The notes beneath the pieces were generated by a model, which worked only from the letters and a program-made list of their open reading frames with translations, made no database searches and was not told the origin of the DNA. From Ruminococcus sp. (GTDB lineage Bacteria; Bacillota; Clostridia; Oscillospirales; Ruminococcaceae), in the NCBI RefSeq assembly GCF_019423705.1, contig NZ_JAHZAX010000006.1, positions 115,477-179,476 of the forward strand: a stretch of DNA of 64,000 nt. Reading direction: 5' to 3'. A program made the translations under genes and the position numbers. Position 1 is the first letter of the stretch, and each line of letters begins with the position of its first letter. Of this stretch, positions 52,804 through 60,483 are shown piece after piece.

Positions 52804-54168
52804 ATGTTTAACACAGTATTGGAGCTGTTGGAGCACAAGAACTACAAGGCTATCCGTGAAATATTTATGGATATGAACGAGGCCGACGTGGCAGCGCTCT
52901 TGCAGCAGTTTTATGACGATCACGAGATCGAAAAATACGAACTTCCGCTGCTGTTCAGATTGCTGAACAAGGACGTGGCGGCGGACGTTTTTGCCTATAT
53001 GGACAGCGATATGCAGATGATGCTCATAAACGCCTTTACGGATAAAGAGCTTCAAGAAGTTGTCGATGACCTTTATATTGATGATACTGTTGATATCATC
53101 GAGGAAATGCCTGCAAATGTTGTTGCGAGGATAATTAAATCTGCCGACACGGAGACGAGAAAGCAGATCAATCAAATTCTGAAATATCCAAAGGACAGCG
53201 CAGGCTCGATTATGACCACCGAGTATGTTTATCTCCACAGGAGCTATACCGCAAAGGAAGCTCTTGAATGGATAAGACACGTCGGAATGGTCAAGGAAAC
53301 TGTTAATACTCTTTACGTTACCGAAAGCCGAAAGCTGGTGGGCGTGCTTTCCCTGCTGGATATAGTTACAGCGGACGATGACGACAAGATCGAGGATATA
53401 ATGGAGGATAATGTTATCGCCGTTGATACCCTTGAGGATAAAGAGTATGTGGCTTCGATGTTCTCGAAATATGACTTTCTTTCTCTGCCTGTTGTGGATA
53501 AAGAGAACAGAATGGTTGGTATCGTAACATTCGACGACGCTATGGACGTTATCGAAGAGGAGACCACGGAGGACTTCTCGAAAATGGCTGCCGTTGCGCC
53601 GAGTGACGATTCTTATTTCAAGACGTCGGTATACACCCACGCAAAGAACAGAATTGCTTGGCTGCTGATCCTTATGCTTTCGGCGACGCTTACGGGCGCT
53701 ATCGTAAACAAATATCAAGCGGCGTTCGCTGCCGTGCCTGTGCTGGTGTCATTTCTTTCAATGCTCAGCGGTACTGGCGGAAACTGCGGCTCGCAGACCT
53801 CCACCCTTGTTATCAGAGGTATGGCACTGGGCGAGATAAGAATGAAGGACTTTTTCAAGGTTATGTGGAAAGAATTTCGTGTTGCGCTGTTGTGCAGCAT
53901 CATCCTTGCGATAGTCAATGCCCTGCGAATCATTCTTGTTTATCACGGCGACCCGTCTGTTGACTGCTACAAGCTTGCATTTACAGTCAGCGGTGCGATT
54001 ATGGCGACAGTTGTGCTTTCAAAGCTCATCGCCTGTATGCTGCCTATGGCGGCAAAGAAGCTGCACCTTGACCCTGCGATTATGGCGGCTCCGCTTATCA
54101 CAACTATCGTTGACACTTGCTCAACATTAATATTCTTTACCCTTGCAACAATTGTTTTTGACATATAA
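52804..54168 (+). CDS. mgtE: Mg2+ transporter MgtE
   Basis: A 454-residue magnesium channel. The N-terminal MgtE_N superhelix (about 1-130) is followed by two CBS domains (about 135-255), a plug helix and five membrane helices (about 285-450). The conserved pore region reads F-L-S-M-L-S-G-T-G-G-N-C-G-S-Q near residue 320, and D-P-A-I-M-A-A-P-L near 420. MgtE is gated by cytosolic Mg2+ bound between the N and CBS domains. Ribosome site AGGGGG. The long leader with an ORF suggests control at the mRNA level, although no M-box consensus is present. Confidence 0.95.
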   Translation: MFNTVLELLEHKNYKAIREIFMDMNEADVAALLQQFYDDHEIEKYELPLLFRLLNKDVAADVFAYMDSDMQMMLINAFTDKELQEVVDDLYIDDTVDIIEEMPANVVARIIKSADTETRKQINQILKYPKDSAGSIMTTEYVYLHRSYTAKEALEWIRHVGMVKETVNTLYVTESRKLVGVLSLLDIVTADDDDKIEDIMEDNVIAVDTLEDKEYVASMFSKYDFLSLPVVDKENRMVGIVTFDDAMDVIEEETTEDFSKMAAVAPSDDSYFKTSVYTHAKNRIAWLLILMLSATLTGAIVNKYQAAFAAVPVLVSFLSMLSGTGGNCGSQTSTLVIRGMALGEIRMKDFFKVMWKEFRVALLCSIILAIVNALRIILVYHGDPSVDCYKLAFTVSGAIMATVVLSKLIACMLPMAAKKLHLDPAIMAAPLITTIVDTCSTLIFFTLATIVFDI

Positions 54169-54303
54169 ACAAGAAAGACATTGTGGCGGCTTGATTGGTT
54201 TTCAGCGTTTGCTGTTTCTCATAAAAGTCGCCTGTTTTTATGGAAACATATACATTATGATACAACTGCTTTAATTAAATCAAAGATGAAAGGAAAATCA
54301 AAT

Positions 54304-55683
54304 ATGGCTCAGAATTATGACATTGTTGTTGTCGGCGCAGGTGCTGCCGGCGTATTTATGGCTTACGAATTTGTTAAACTTGACAAGGATATAAAGGTCT
54401 GCGTTATCGACCAAGGCGGCCCTGTAAGCGAAAGAAAGTGTCCTATCGACAGCGTTAAGATCAAATCCTGCGTACATTGCAAGACCTGCTCAATTATGCA
54501 CGGTTTCGGCGGTGCAGGCGGAATGTCCGACGGCAAGTATAATATCACAAACAATTTCGGCGGCGACCTTTACACCTTCACAGGCAGAGAAAAGGCTATC
54601 GAGCTTATGCAGTATGTTGACAAGATCAACCTTGAAATGGGCGGACAGGACGCAAAGCTTTACTCCACCGCTTCATCTGACATCAAGGCGGAAGCTCTCA
54701 AGTACGATCTGCACCTTCTAGACGCACAGGTAAGACATCTTGGCACAGACAGAAATATGCAGATACTTCAAAACATTTACGATTTCGTCAAGGACAAGAT
54801 CGACATCAAGTTCCACGAAAGCGTTGAAACTATCACAGGCAGCGACAATGATTTCACAGTTGTGACCAACAAGGACGAATATCATTGCACAAGCGCCGTT
54901 GTTGCGGCAGGCCGAAGCGGTTCAAAGTGGATATCGGGCATATGCGACAATTTCGGCATAAAGAGACGTTCAAACAGAGTTGACATCGGCGTGCGTGTTG
55001 AGATACCTGCTGCTGTATTCGAGCACATCACAAGCAAGGTATACGAAAGCAAGATCGTTTACCGCACAAAGAAATACGGCGATCTTGTAAGAACATTCTG
55101 TATGAACCCATACGGCGAAGTCGTAACGGAAAACACCAACGGCATTATTACAGTAAACGGCCACAGCTATGCTGACCCAGCCCTCAGAACAGAGAACACG
55201 AACTTTGCTCTGCTGGTATCCAACACATTCTCAGAGCCGTTCAAGGACTCCAACGCATATGGCGAGTCTATCGCAAGGCTGTCAAATATGCTTGGCGGCG
55301 GCGTACTTGTTCAGCGTTTCGGCGACCTTGTTGCAGGCAGAAGAACTAACGAGCACCGTTTCGGTCAGACGTTCCTTACGCCGACCCTCAAGGCTACCCC
55401 AGGCGATCTGAGCCTTGTAATACCAAAGAGACAGCTTGACGACATCATTGAAATGATCTACGCACTTGACAAGATCGCCCCGGGTATGGCCAACGACGAC
55501 ACGCTGCTTTACGGCGTTGAGGTCAAGTTCTACAACTCAAGAGTTGACGTTGACGAACATCTTGAGACCTGCGTAAAGGGACTTTACGTTCTCGGCGACG
55601 GCTCGGGCGTTACGCACTCACTTTCACAGGCTTCGGCTTCGGGTGTGTATGTTGCAAGAGTTATTGCTGACAAGCTTGCGTAA
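54304..55683 (+). CDS. FAD-dependent dehydrogenase (COG2509 type)
   Basis: About 459 residues. The N-terminus Y-D-I-V-V-V-G-A-G-A-A-G-V-F is a Rossmann FAD site. A distinctive segment, S-C-V-H-C-K-T-C-S-I-M-H-G-F-G-G-A-G, follows near residue 60; its C-x2-C-x2-C could be redox-active or metal-binding. The C-terminus has V-L-G-D-G-S-G-V-T-H-S-L, the second FAD contact. It resembles the uncharacterised FAD-dependent dehydrogenases of COG2509; the reaction is unknown. ATG 54304 behind GAAAGGAAAA is used rather than the open frame back to 54181. The 54169-54303 gap shows no promoter of note, so it may be read with mgtE. Confidence 0.83.
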   Translation: MAQNYDIVVVGAGAAGVFMAYEFVKLDKDIKVCVIDQGGPVSERKCPIDSVKIKSCVHCKTCSIMHGFGGAGGMSDGKYNITNNFGGDLYTFTGREKAIELMQYVDKINLEMGGQDAKLYSTASSDIKAEALKYDLHLLDAQVRHLGTDRNMQILQNIYDFVKDKIDIKFHESVETITGSDNDFTVVTNKDEYHCTSAVVAAGRSGSKWISGICDNFGIKRRSNRVDIGVRVEIPAAVFEHITSKVYESKIVYRTKKYGDLVRTFCMNPYGEVVTENTNGIITVNGHSYADPALRTENTNFALLVSNTFSEPFKDSNAYGESIARLSNMLGGGVLVQRFGDLVAGRRTNEHRFGQTFLTPTLKATPGDLSLVIPKRQLDDIIEMIYALDKIAPGMANDDTLLYGVEVKFYNSRVDVDEHLETCVKGLYVLGDGSGVTHSLSQASASGVYVARVIADKLA

Positions 55684-55715
55684 TTGGCATTTGGGACTAT
55701 ATAATTGATGATTTT

Positions 55716-55754
55716 ACCGCCGTGGAGAGGGTCTCTGCGGCGGTGTTTATTTTA
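55716..55754 (+). terminator. Terminator of the FAD dehydrogenase gene
   Basis: ACCGCCG/CGGCGGT stem, 15-base loop, followed by GTTTATTTTAT. Confidence 0.78.
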
Positions 55755-55767
55755 TAAGATAGAAGAA

Positions 55768-55793
55768 AGCCGCCTTGATCTCTCAAGACGGCT
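55768..55793 (-). terminator. Terminator of a small leftward transcription unit
   Basis: On the minus strand AGCCGTCTTGA pairs with TCAAGGCGGCT (one G-U pair) over a 4-base loop, followed by TTCTTCTATCTT. Confidence 0.7.
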
Positions 55794-55802
55794 CTCAAAG
55801 CA

Positions 55803-55895
55803 TCAGTTATTTGGCAGGCGGGCCATCCTCCTGCATCTCTCAAGGTTTTCCTTTGTCAGTACCAGCGGCGTGTGGTCGACGCGAAATTTACCACC
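55803..55895 (-). CDS. Possible small peptide gene in a promoter-terminator unit
   Basis: Between a strong promoter and a terminator the minus strand has a GAGGTGG ribosome-like site and a 30-codon open frame reading ...F-R-V-D-H-T-P-L-V-L-T-K-E-N-L-E-R..., with a protein-like composition. It has no ATG, GTG or TTG in a good place; the codon expected from the ribosome site is TTT, CGC or GTC. A second, shorter frame starts with GTG inside the ribosome site (12 codons). It may be a peptide with a mutated start, or the unit may be a small RNA. Not recognised. Confidence 0.35.
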   Translation of the reverse strand, partial: GGKFRVDHTPLVLTKENLERCRRMARLPNN

Positions 55896-55917
55896 TCAAA
55901 TAAACTATATTGCTCAT

Positions 55918-55945
55918 ATTATACCACTTTCCGTAAATTTGTCAA
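55918..55945 (-). promoter_or_regulatory. Consensus promoter of the small leftward unit
   Basis: TTGACA, 16 bp, TATAAT on the minus strand, with no annotated gene downstream except the ~150-base unit ending at 55768. Confidence 0.75.
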
Positions 55946-56108
55946 CTACATATAGGATAATATCTATCATTATTACCTATGTAACAGCACAATTTTACAG
56001 TCCAACAAATCGTACAGTAGCAATAACCACTCACTTTTCATATACTGTTTATGAGCCGCAAACAGGCGGCTTTTGAAAATAAGACAGATCAATGAGGAGT
56101 GAACTTAT

Positions 56109-56357
56109 TTGGATATGTTAGGAAATATAAGCCTTGGAAAGATACTTTCCGCTGACGAGAACGACAGCACAGAGCGCTGTCATCTTCCCGTGGGACGGTT
56201 TCCCGAGGACACGCCGATAGCAATGGCATACATTCCCTATCAAAGCTGGGAAAAGCCATACGAAGTGAGCGTTGGGCTTGCGAGGGGCACTGTGTTCCCG
56301 TCTCTTGACAAACCATTTATTGGAGAGGAGGCTGTAAAAAATGCCGATACTAAGTGA
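56109..56357 (+). CDS. cotJA: Spore coat-associated protein CotJA
   Basis: An 82-residue protein with the CotJA core P-I-A-M-A-Y-I-P-Y-Q-S-W-E near residue 37 and G-T-V-F-P-S-L-D-K-P-F near residue 60. In Bacillus the cotJABC operon is made in the mother cell and its products enter the spore coat. The start is likely TTG 56109, 9 bases after GGAG; ATG 56115 is the alternative. A short hairpin (56054-56074) and a CATATACT box (56038-56045) that resembles a sigma-E -10 lie upstream; the latter is a weak call. It overlaps cotJB. Confidence 0.87.
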   Translation: MDMLGNISLGKILSADENDSTERCHLPVGRFPEDTPIAMAYIPYQSWEKPYEVSVGLARGTVFPSLDKPFIGEEAVKNADTK

Positions 56358-56604
56358 GCGTGAGAAGCTTATGCGCCGTATACAGGCGTGCAGCTTTGCA
56401 GTTGTTGAAGCAAATCTTTACCTTGACAGCCACCCGACCTGCCGTGACGGTCTGAGATATTTCGCTGAGCACAAAGCTGAAAAGGAACGTTTGCTGGCAG
56501 AATACGCTGAAAAATACGGCCCGATAACCATAGATCAGAACAGTTCAGACAAGAAGTGGGAATGGGTAAAAGCGCCGTTTCCCTGGGAAAGGAGCGCTGA
56601 CTGA
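56341..56604 (+). CDS. cotJB: Spore coat protein CotJB
   Basis: An 87-residue helical protein with the CotJB pattern: L-M-R-R-I-Q-A-C-S-F-A-V-V-E-A, then L-Y-L-D-S-H-P near residue 30, an A-E-H-K-A-E-K-E-R helix, and a C-terminal W-V-x-x-P-F-P-W. The start overlaps cotJA by 17 bp and the stop overlaps the cotJC start (TGATG), so the trio is translationally coupled. It is intact. It indicates that the organism carries sporulation genes, whether or not it forms spores under usual conditions. Confidence 0.87.
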   Translation: MPILSEREKLMRRIQACSFAVVEANLYLDSHPTCRDGLRYFAEHKAEKERLLAEYAEKYGPITIDQNSSDKKWEWVKAPFPWERSAD

Positions 56605-56688
56605 TGTGGCAATATGAGAAAAAACTGCAATATCCTGTAAAGATAAGCAACCCTAATCCTGCGCTAGCGAGGGTTATCATTTCACAGT

Positions 56689-56703
56689 TGGGTGGGGCGG
56701 ACT
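56689..56703. other. Probable attL region within cotJC
   Basis: The junction TTGGGTGGGGCGGAC at 56689-56703 is the last sequence consistent with cotJC (Q-L-G-G-A-D). A core of this sequence should recur at the other end of the prophage, next to the rest of cotJC, beyond the window. Confidence 0.5.
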
Positions 56704-56721
56704 TTAAAAAGTTGTACATAA

Positions 56722-56766
56722 AAAGAGTGCAAAGGGCAATATTAAAAATGCCATTTTACGCTCTTT
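56722..56766. terminator. Bidirectional terminator at the prophage left edge
   Basis: AAAGAGTG/CGCTCTTT outer stem with GGCA/TGCC inside. It lies between the rightward cotJ remnant and the leftward HEPN gene. Confidence 0.65.
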
Positions 56767-56780
56767 ATTGATTTTCAAGA

Positions 56781-57464
56781 TTAGTTGCCCTGTAATTCTC
56801 TTAAGCCGTCCTGAATTGCATAGACTAGACTTGTCACTCGCTCTATGTATTCTTCTGCGTCCCCTCTTGTAATATCCATTTGTTGTGCGTCAAAGTGACT
56901 ACGATCAAACTGGTGGGCAATTTTATTCCTTCGTTTGTATAACGCTTTTATTACCTCTGTTCTTCCGGACGAATTTTTTATATCTTTAAATGCAGTCTCC
57001 GTAACGCTGTTGTAACTCAGTCCGCCAAAAGTAATTATTTCTTTTATTGCCGGTTGCGACATATAGGTATCCCGATATATTTCCTCAGTAAAACCAGTCA
57101 ATAACACATTCTTATATTCTGTAGAGTTAATCGCAGCAACGACGTACTTCATAGATATTTTTATTTTATCAATTCCTTTATCAGGAATTTCTCCGCTTAG
57201 TTTTTGATAAAATAAATACTTGTATATCTCATGCATATAAAAATCCAACAAACTACCAAAAAAGACAATTTGAGAGCGATAAATAATCTTAGCGTCCTCG
57301 CTATTTTCATCTTCAATAGAATTTGAAAGAGATCTTACGTTTTTTGCATTCAAATCAAAATGATTAATTATTGCTGAAAGATCGAAATTAGTGGCACGCT
57401 TTATCTCAACTTTTACTTCTCTGTTATCTTCTTTTCTATCGCTTATACCTATATTTCTTTCCAT
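56781..57464 (-). CDS. HEPN-domain protein, candidate RNase toxin of a defence pair
   Basis: A 227-residue protein, mainly helical, with a HEPN active-site motif R-N-K-I-A-H (R-x4-H, about residues 179-184) near the C-terminus, followed by a long helix. The upstream part (S-Q-I-V-F-F-G-S-L-L-D-F-Y-M-H-E-I) fits the RiboL-PSP-HEPN type. HEPN proteins with this motif are often RNases that stop growth upon phage infection. It starts 3 bp after the AAA ATPase gene and is AT-rich like it, unlike the flanking phage genes. RNase activity is inferred from the motif. Confidence 0.72.
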   Translation of the reverse strand: MERNIGISDRKEDNREVKVEIKRATNFDLSAIINHFDLNAKNVRSLSNSIEDENSEDAKIIYRSQIVFFGSLLDFYMHEIYKYLFYQKLSGEIPDKGIDKIKISMKYVVAAINSTEYKNVLLTGFTEEIYRDTYMSQPAIKEIITFGGLSYNSVTETAFKDIKNSSGRTEVIKALYKRRNKIAHQFDRSHFDAQQMDITRGDAEEYIERVTSLVYAIQDGLRELQGN

Positions 57465-57467
57465 AAT

Positions 57468-58724
57468 CTATTCCTCTTGCTGCAATTTATCAATGAAACT
57501 TGCCATGTCTTTATTTAACATTGGAATGGCTCCATATTTTCCAGAAATATAACCCTTTGCGATATTTTCATCCTTTCGCACATTTTTCATCTCAACAAGT
57601 GAATACATATCTGTTGAACGTGACTCTTTTTTTAGTTCCGTAAACCAAATCTGATCTCTTCTAAAAATATTTAGATCTAAGATATTAGTATCATGCGTTG
57701 TAAAAATTATCTGAGATTTATTTTCAGTTTTTAGTAAATTTATTATATCTATCAAATTTTCAAAAACAGATTCATGAAAACTTGTTTCCATTTCATCACA
57801 TAATAAAACCTTGCCTTTAACAAGTATATCTATCAGAGGACACAGAAACTCAATTAATTTTTGAATTCCTGTTGATTCTTCTTCAATACGAACACTAAAT
57901 TTGTCATAATGGATAAAAGTGTCAATCTTTGAAATTGGATGATTTGCTAATAAAGCTTTCAACTCTTTAGGCATATATGGGTCAATTTCATCAACTGACA
58001 TATTTGTCTCTTGAATATCAACAACGATATCATTAATTCCAGTATCCAAACTTTTCAAAAATGTTAGTACAGCAGCCTTTATTCTAGAATCATCATGAAT
58101 CCTATTAAGAGAATACTGCCTCCAATTATCAAGACCAAAGCCTCGATATATAACTAATTTTTCTTTAAAAAAGTTAAAAACCGTTTCAATCTCCTGAACA
58201 GCACTAAAATTTGCGGCACAGGACAAAAATAGACGATTCGGTTTTATGACATCTTTGCAAGAGTCAAATTTATTTTTAAACGAATCTCCAGGGATGTAGT
58301 CATCTGCAGTTCTTTCAAAAATCTTCTTTTGTCTACCATTTGGAAAATAATATAAATATTCATCAACAACGAGCTTGTTTTGTAATGCAAAACCATATGC
58401 GTATATTATGCCATTCACAACAAACTGTACACTATACTCACTTGGTACATCAAAACTTAATAATTTATGCGGTTGCTGCCTGATTTCATCTCCAGGCTGA
58501 TGATTAATACTGTTGATAACCAACAATTTCATAAACTGGATTGCGTCAATAAAATTACTTTTTCCAGAGCCGTTTGCACCATATATTGCACTAATTTTTG
58601 AAACACGATATTTGCCACACTTCATCAAACGGTCTTCAAATGCATTGTCTTTGCCTGCAACAGTTGAAAAAACTATCTTATCTTTAAATGATTTATGGTT
58701 AGAGCAAGAGAATTCAAGTAACAT
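57468..58724 (-). CDS. AAA_15/AAA_21-type ATPase, candidate sensor of a defence pair
   Basis: A 418-residue ABC/OLD-like ATPase (COG1106 type). Walker A is Y-G-A-N-G-S-G-K-S-N at residues 48-57, a late Walker B reads V-L-L-C-D-E-M-E-T-S-F-H, and the switch His is in I-I-F-T-T-H-D-T-N. The signature region is E-E-S-T-G-I-Q-K-L. Such ATPases occur as AbiLi/RloA-like components of abortive-infection systems with an effector gene next door; here the neighbour is a HEPN protein. The pair has its own promoter and terminator, and the DNA is clearly richer in AT than its neighbours. The role is inferred from this context. Confidence 0.78.
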   Translation of the reverse strand: MLLEFSCSNHKSFKDKIVFSTVAGKDNAFEDRLMKCGKYRVSKISAIYGANGSGKSNFIDAIQFMKLLVINSINHQPGDEIRQQPHKLLSFDVPSEYSVQFVVNGIIYAYGFALQNKLVVDEYLYYFPNGRQKKIFERTADDYIPGDSFKNKFDSCKDVIKPNRLFLSCAANFSAVQEIETVFNFFKEKLVIYRGFGLDNWRQYSLNRIHDDSRIKAAVLTFLKSLDTGINDIVVDIQETNMSVDEIDPYMPKELKALLANHPISKIDTFIHYDKFSVRIEEESTGIQKLIEFLCPLIDILVKGKVLLCDEMETSFHESVFENLIDIINLLKTENKSQIIFTTHDTNILDLNIFRRDQIWFTELKKESRSTDMYSLVEMKNVRKDENIAKGYISGKYGAIPMLNKDMASFIDKLQQEE

Positions 58725-58749
58725 AATAAAACCCCCATTTTCAAAGCTA

Positions 58750-58779
58750 ATTGTACCACGTTTTCTAGAGATTTGTCAA
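58750..58779 (-). promoter_or_regulatory. Promoter of the ATPase-HEPN pair
   Basis: TTGACA, 18 bp, TACAAT on the minus strand, 26 bp ahead of the ATPase start. It allows expression independent of the phage late genes. Confidence 0.7.
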
Positions 58780-58888
58780 GCATTTTTGAGATTTTTTCAC
58801 AAGTTTTTAGCTTTGCTCAGTTGTATTTTGCCTAGAAGCAGTAAAATTATACATGGTTTTGCATTATATCATAAATAATATCCAACCC

Positions 58889-58929
58889 AAAAACAGCCGC
58901 CTCAGACCCATAAAAGTCCGAGACGGCTG
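58889..58929 (-). terminator. Phage terminator downstream of the 70-codon ORF
   Basis: CAGCCG-CTC-GAC pairs with GTC-GAG-CGGCTG; TTTTTGGG follows on the minus strand. Confidence 0.78.
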
Positions 58930-58938
58930 AATAAAACT

Positions 58939-59151
58939 CTATTCATTTTCAACTATTGATGAAATGACTTTATCATCAGGACTTTCCTTTGGCAGTTCTG
59001 GATCAAATTTCGCAATCCACACTATAGCACTTAAAGCAAGATTAATTATTAATATACTATGAAAAAAAACGATTGATGTCAAAATGTCAATTGCAACATT
59101 GCAACTTAAAGCGACTAAATTGACACTATATAAAACAAAAACAGCCGACAA
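58939..59151 (-). CDS. Possible small phage membrane protein
   Basis: A 70-codon open frame with two hydrophobic stretches and an acidic C-terminal tail (K-F-D-P-E-L-P-K-E-S-P-D-D). It ends just before a terminator, as a real gene would. The only start codon at the beginning is a TTG within the terminator hairpin of the endolysin gene, and a ribosome site is lacking. A start farther in (TTG or ATT) would leave one membrane helix. Not recognised; weak call. Confidence 0.35.
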   Translation of the reverse strand: MSAVFVLYSVNLVALSCNVAIDILTSIVFFHSILIINLALSAIVWIAKFDPELPKESPDDKVISSIVENE

Positions 59152-59172
59152 GGAATAACCCCTGTCGGCTGT
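59135..59172 (-). terminator. Terminator of the phage late operon, after the endolysin
   Basis: Perfect 10-bp stem ACAGCCGACA/TGTCGGCTGT, then TTTTTGTTTTA on the minus strand. Confidence 0.88.
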
Positions 59173-59180
59173 CTTACTAC

Positions 59181-59996
59181 CTACTTGATTTTAATTTTCT
59201 GCCCCACATAAATGAGGTCAGCGTTCTTGATACCATTATCCTTGACAAGCTTAGCAACAGTAGTCTTGTAGCGCTGTGCGATAGCGGAGAGTGTGTCTCC
59301 ACGCTTTACAGTATAAGTCACTACCTTCTTAGCGGTGCTTGTAGACGGCTTTGTGGTTGAGCTGGTGGTTTTCTTAAAGCCATTCAGCCCCTTAGCTTTA
59401 ATAGCCGCAGGATAGTCCACATAGCAGATATCCATATCAACATTGCCGCTGATACCGCTGACTCTTCCTGTGGAGCTGTACTGCCACATACCATAAGTGC
59501 CGCCGTAGTTGCACTTTGAGCCGTACTCAGCGACCCACAAAGCGTATCTCTTAGCGACGTCGGCAGATATGTATTGCTGCAATGGGCTGCGGCTGATGTA
59601 CAGTCCTGCCCAGTAGCCTGCGCTTTCAAGAGCGTTGCAGAAAGTCTTGACAAGGCTGTTGCAAAATGCTCTGCCATTTGCGAACTGTGAACGCTCCTCG
59701 AGGTCGAAGTATATCGGATACTCAAACGTCTTGCCCTTGATAGCGTTGATACAAGTCTGAGCCTCTGCCTTTGCGTCCTCGACACTCGCCGCATAGCTAT
59801 ACCAGTAAGCACCGACCTTCAGCCCTGCCGCCTTAGCTGCCTTGTAGTGGCTCTCGAAATATGGGTCTTTCTGATTAGCGTACTTGCCGAAGCCAGCACG
59901 AATGATAACGAAATTGACCCCCGAAGCCTTTACTTTCTTGAAGTCAACGCCCTGCTGATACTGCGAAACGTCAATACCCTTAAATGTCTTTGCCAT
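59181..59996 (-). CDS. Phage endolysin: GH25 lysozyme with C-terminal LysM
   Basis: A 271-residue endolysin. The GH25 muramidase domain (1-200) begins G-I-D-V-S-Q-Y-Q (Asp9) and has the catalytic D-L-E in Y-F-D-L-E-E-R near residue 98, plus W-Q-Y-S near 172. A Ser/Thr/Lys linker leads to one LysM domain (227-271: Y-T-V-K-R-G-D-T-L-S-A-I-A), which binds the glycan. No signal peptide, so release depends on the holin gene upstream. It is the last gene of the late operon. It should cut the MurNAc-GlcNAc bond of the host wall. Confidence 0.93.
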   Translation of the reverse strand: MAKTFKGIDVSQYQQGVDFKKVKASGVNFVIIRAGFGKYANQKDPYFESHYKAAKAAGLKVGAYWYSYAASVEDAKAEAQTCINAIKGKTFEYPIYFDLEERSQFANGRAFCNSLVKTFCNALESAGYWAGLYISRSPLQQYISADVAKRYALWVAEYGSKCNYGGTYGMWQYSSTGRVSGISGNVDMDICYVDYPAAIKAKGLNGFKKTTSSTTKPSTSTAKKVVTYTVKRGDTLSAIAQRYKTTVAKLVKDNGIKNADLIYVGQKIKIK

Positions 59997-60000
59997 AAAA

Positions 60001-60291
60001 TTACTTCCTTTCTAAATCATCAATCCTGTGATTAGCCACCTTGATTTTCTCATCAATCAAAGCATAATCCTGTTCCAGCTTGTAAGTCCGAGCAATAACG
60101 GAATTGTGCTTGTCCACACGCTCAGACAGCTTGTCTATCTTGTACTCTATCAGCTTCTGACTATCGTATTGCAGCTTCTGACTATCGTATTGCGCCTGTT
60201 GCATAGTCTTACGGCTGTTAGATGCTATGACAAGCTGACACACTACCGCCGAAGCCGCCGTGATAAGCGCCACGATTATTGCCTCTGTCAC
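60001..60291 (-). CDS. XhlA-like phage lysis accessory protein
   Basis: A 96-residue protein with one N-terminal membrane helix (about 3-24) and a long coiled coil with two adjacent copies of Q-Y-D-S-Q-K-L, from a ~20-bp direct repeat near 60160-60200. Size, topology and position between holin and endolysin resemble XhlA/hemolysin-type phage proteins, but similarity is only of shape. Start GTG overlaps the holin stop (GTGA). Involved probably in lysis timing. Confidence 0.6.
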   Translation of the reverse strand: MTEAIIVALITAASAVVCQLVIASNSRKTMQQAQYDSQKLQYDSQKLIEYKIDKLSERVDKHNSVIARTYKLEQDYALIDEKIKVANHRIDDLERK

Positions 60292-60473
60292 TGGCCGTCA
60301 CCGCCTTTCTTTGCCGACTGCGTGCCAAAATAGAATGATATCACCACAGTAAACACCGTGATGAACTGCTCCGCCGAGATCGTGCGGCGAAGTGCCAGCA
60401 CGCAAAATACTGCCGTGAGCAGTATCGTAACAATAGACTTGACGTCTATAAGCTTTGCAAATTTCTGTTTCAT
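60288..60473 (-). CDS. Phage holin
   Basis: A 61-residue protein with two hydrophobic helices (about 12-30 and 37-52), R-R-T-I-S-A-E-Q-F between them, and a basic C-terminus (S-A-K-K-G-G-D-G). This fits the small phage holins of Firmicutes (phi LC3-like). It would form membrane lesions that release the endolysin. Ribosome site GGAGG. It is followed with a 4-bp overlap by the XhlA-like gene. Confidence 0.75.
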   Translation of the reverse strand: MKQKFAKLIDVKSIVTILLTAVFCVLALRRTISAEQFITVFTVVISFYFGTQSAKKGGDGQ

Positions 60474-60483
60474 GATATCCCTC

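Larger units (their letters stand above)
56604..56771 (+). pseudogene. cotJC: cotJC, interrupted after codon ~33 by a prophage
   Basis: The frame starts M-W-Q-Y-E-K-K-L-Q-Y-P-V-K-I and continues to I-I-S-Q-L-G-G-A-D, matching the CotJC (manganese catalase family) N-terminus. Family members then continue for some 150 residues more. Here the sequence changes to an unrelated, Lys-rich run and stops at 56771. The break falls at about 56702, exactly where phage-type DNA begins. The first 33 codons are undamaged, which suggests a recent or maintained insertion and not decay. If the element excises precisely, the gene would be restored. Confidence 0.82.

Noticed and set aside
52675..53718. 347-codon minus-strand ORF opposite mgtE
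   Set aside because: It is the shadow of mgtE and its leader; it has no ribosome site and no recognisable domain, while the plus strand encodes a clear MgtE.
60160..60205. Direct repeat in the phage lysis region as an att site
   Set aside because: The ~20-bp repeat is in frame within the XhlA-like coiled coil and is best explained as internal duplication.
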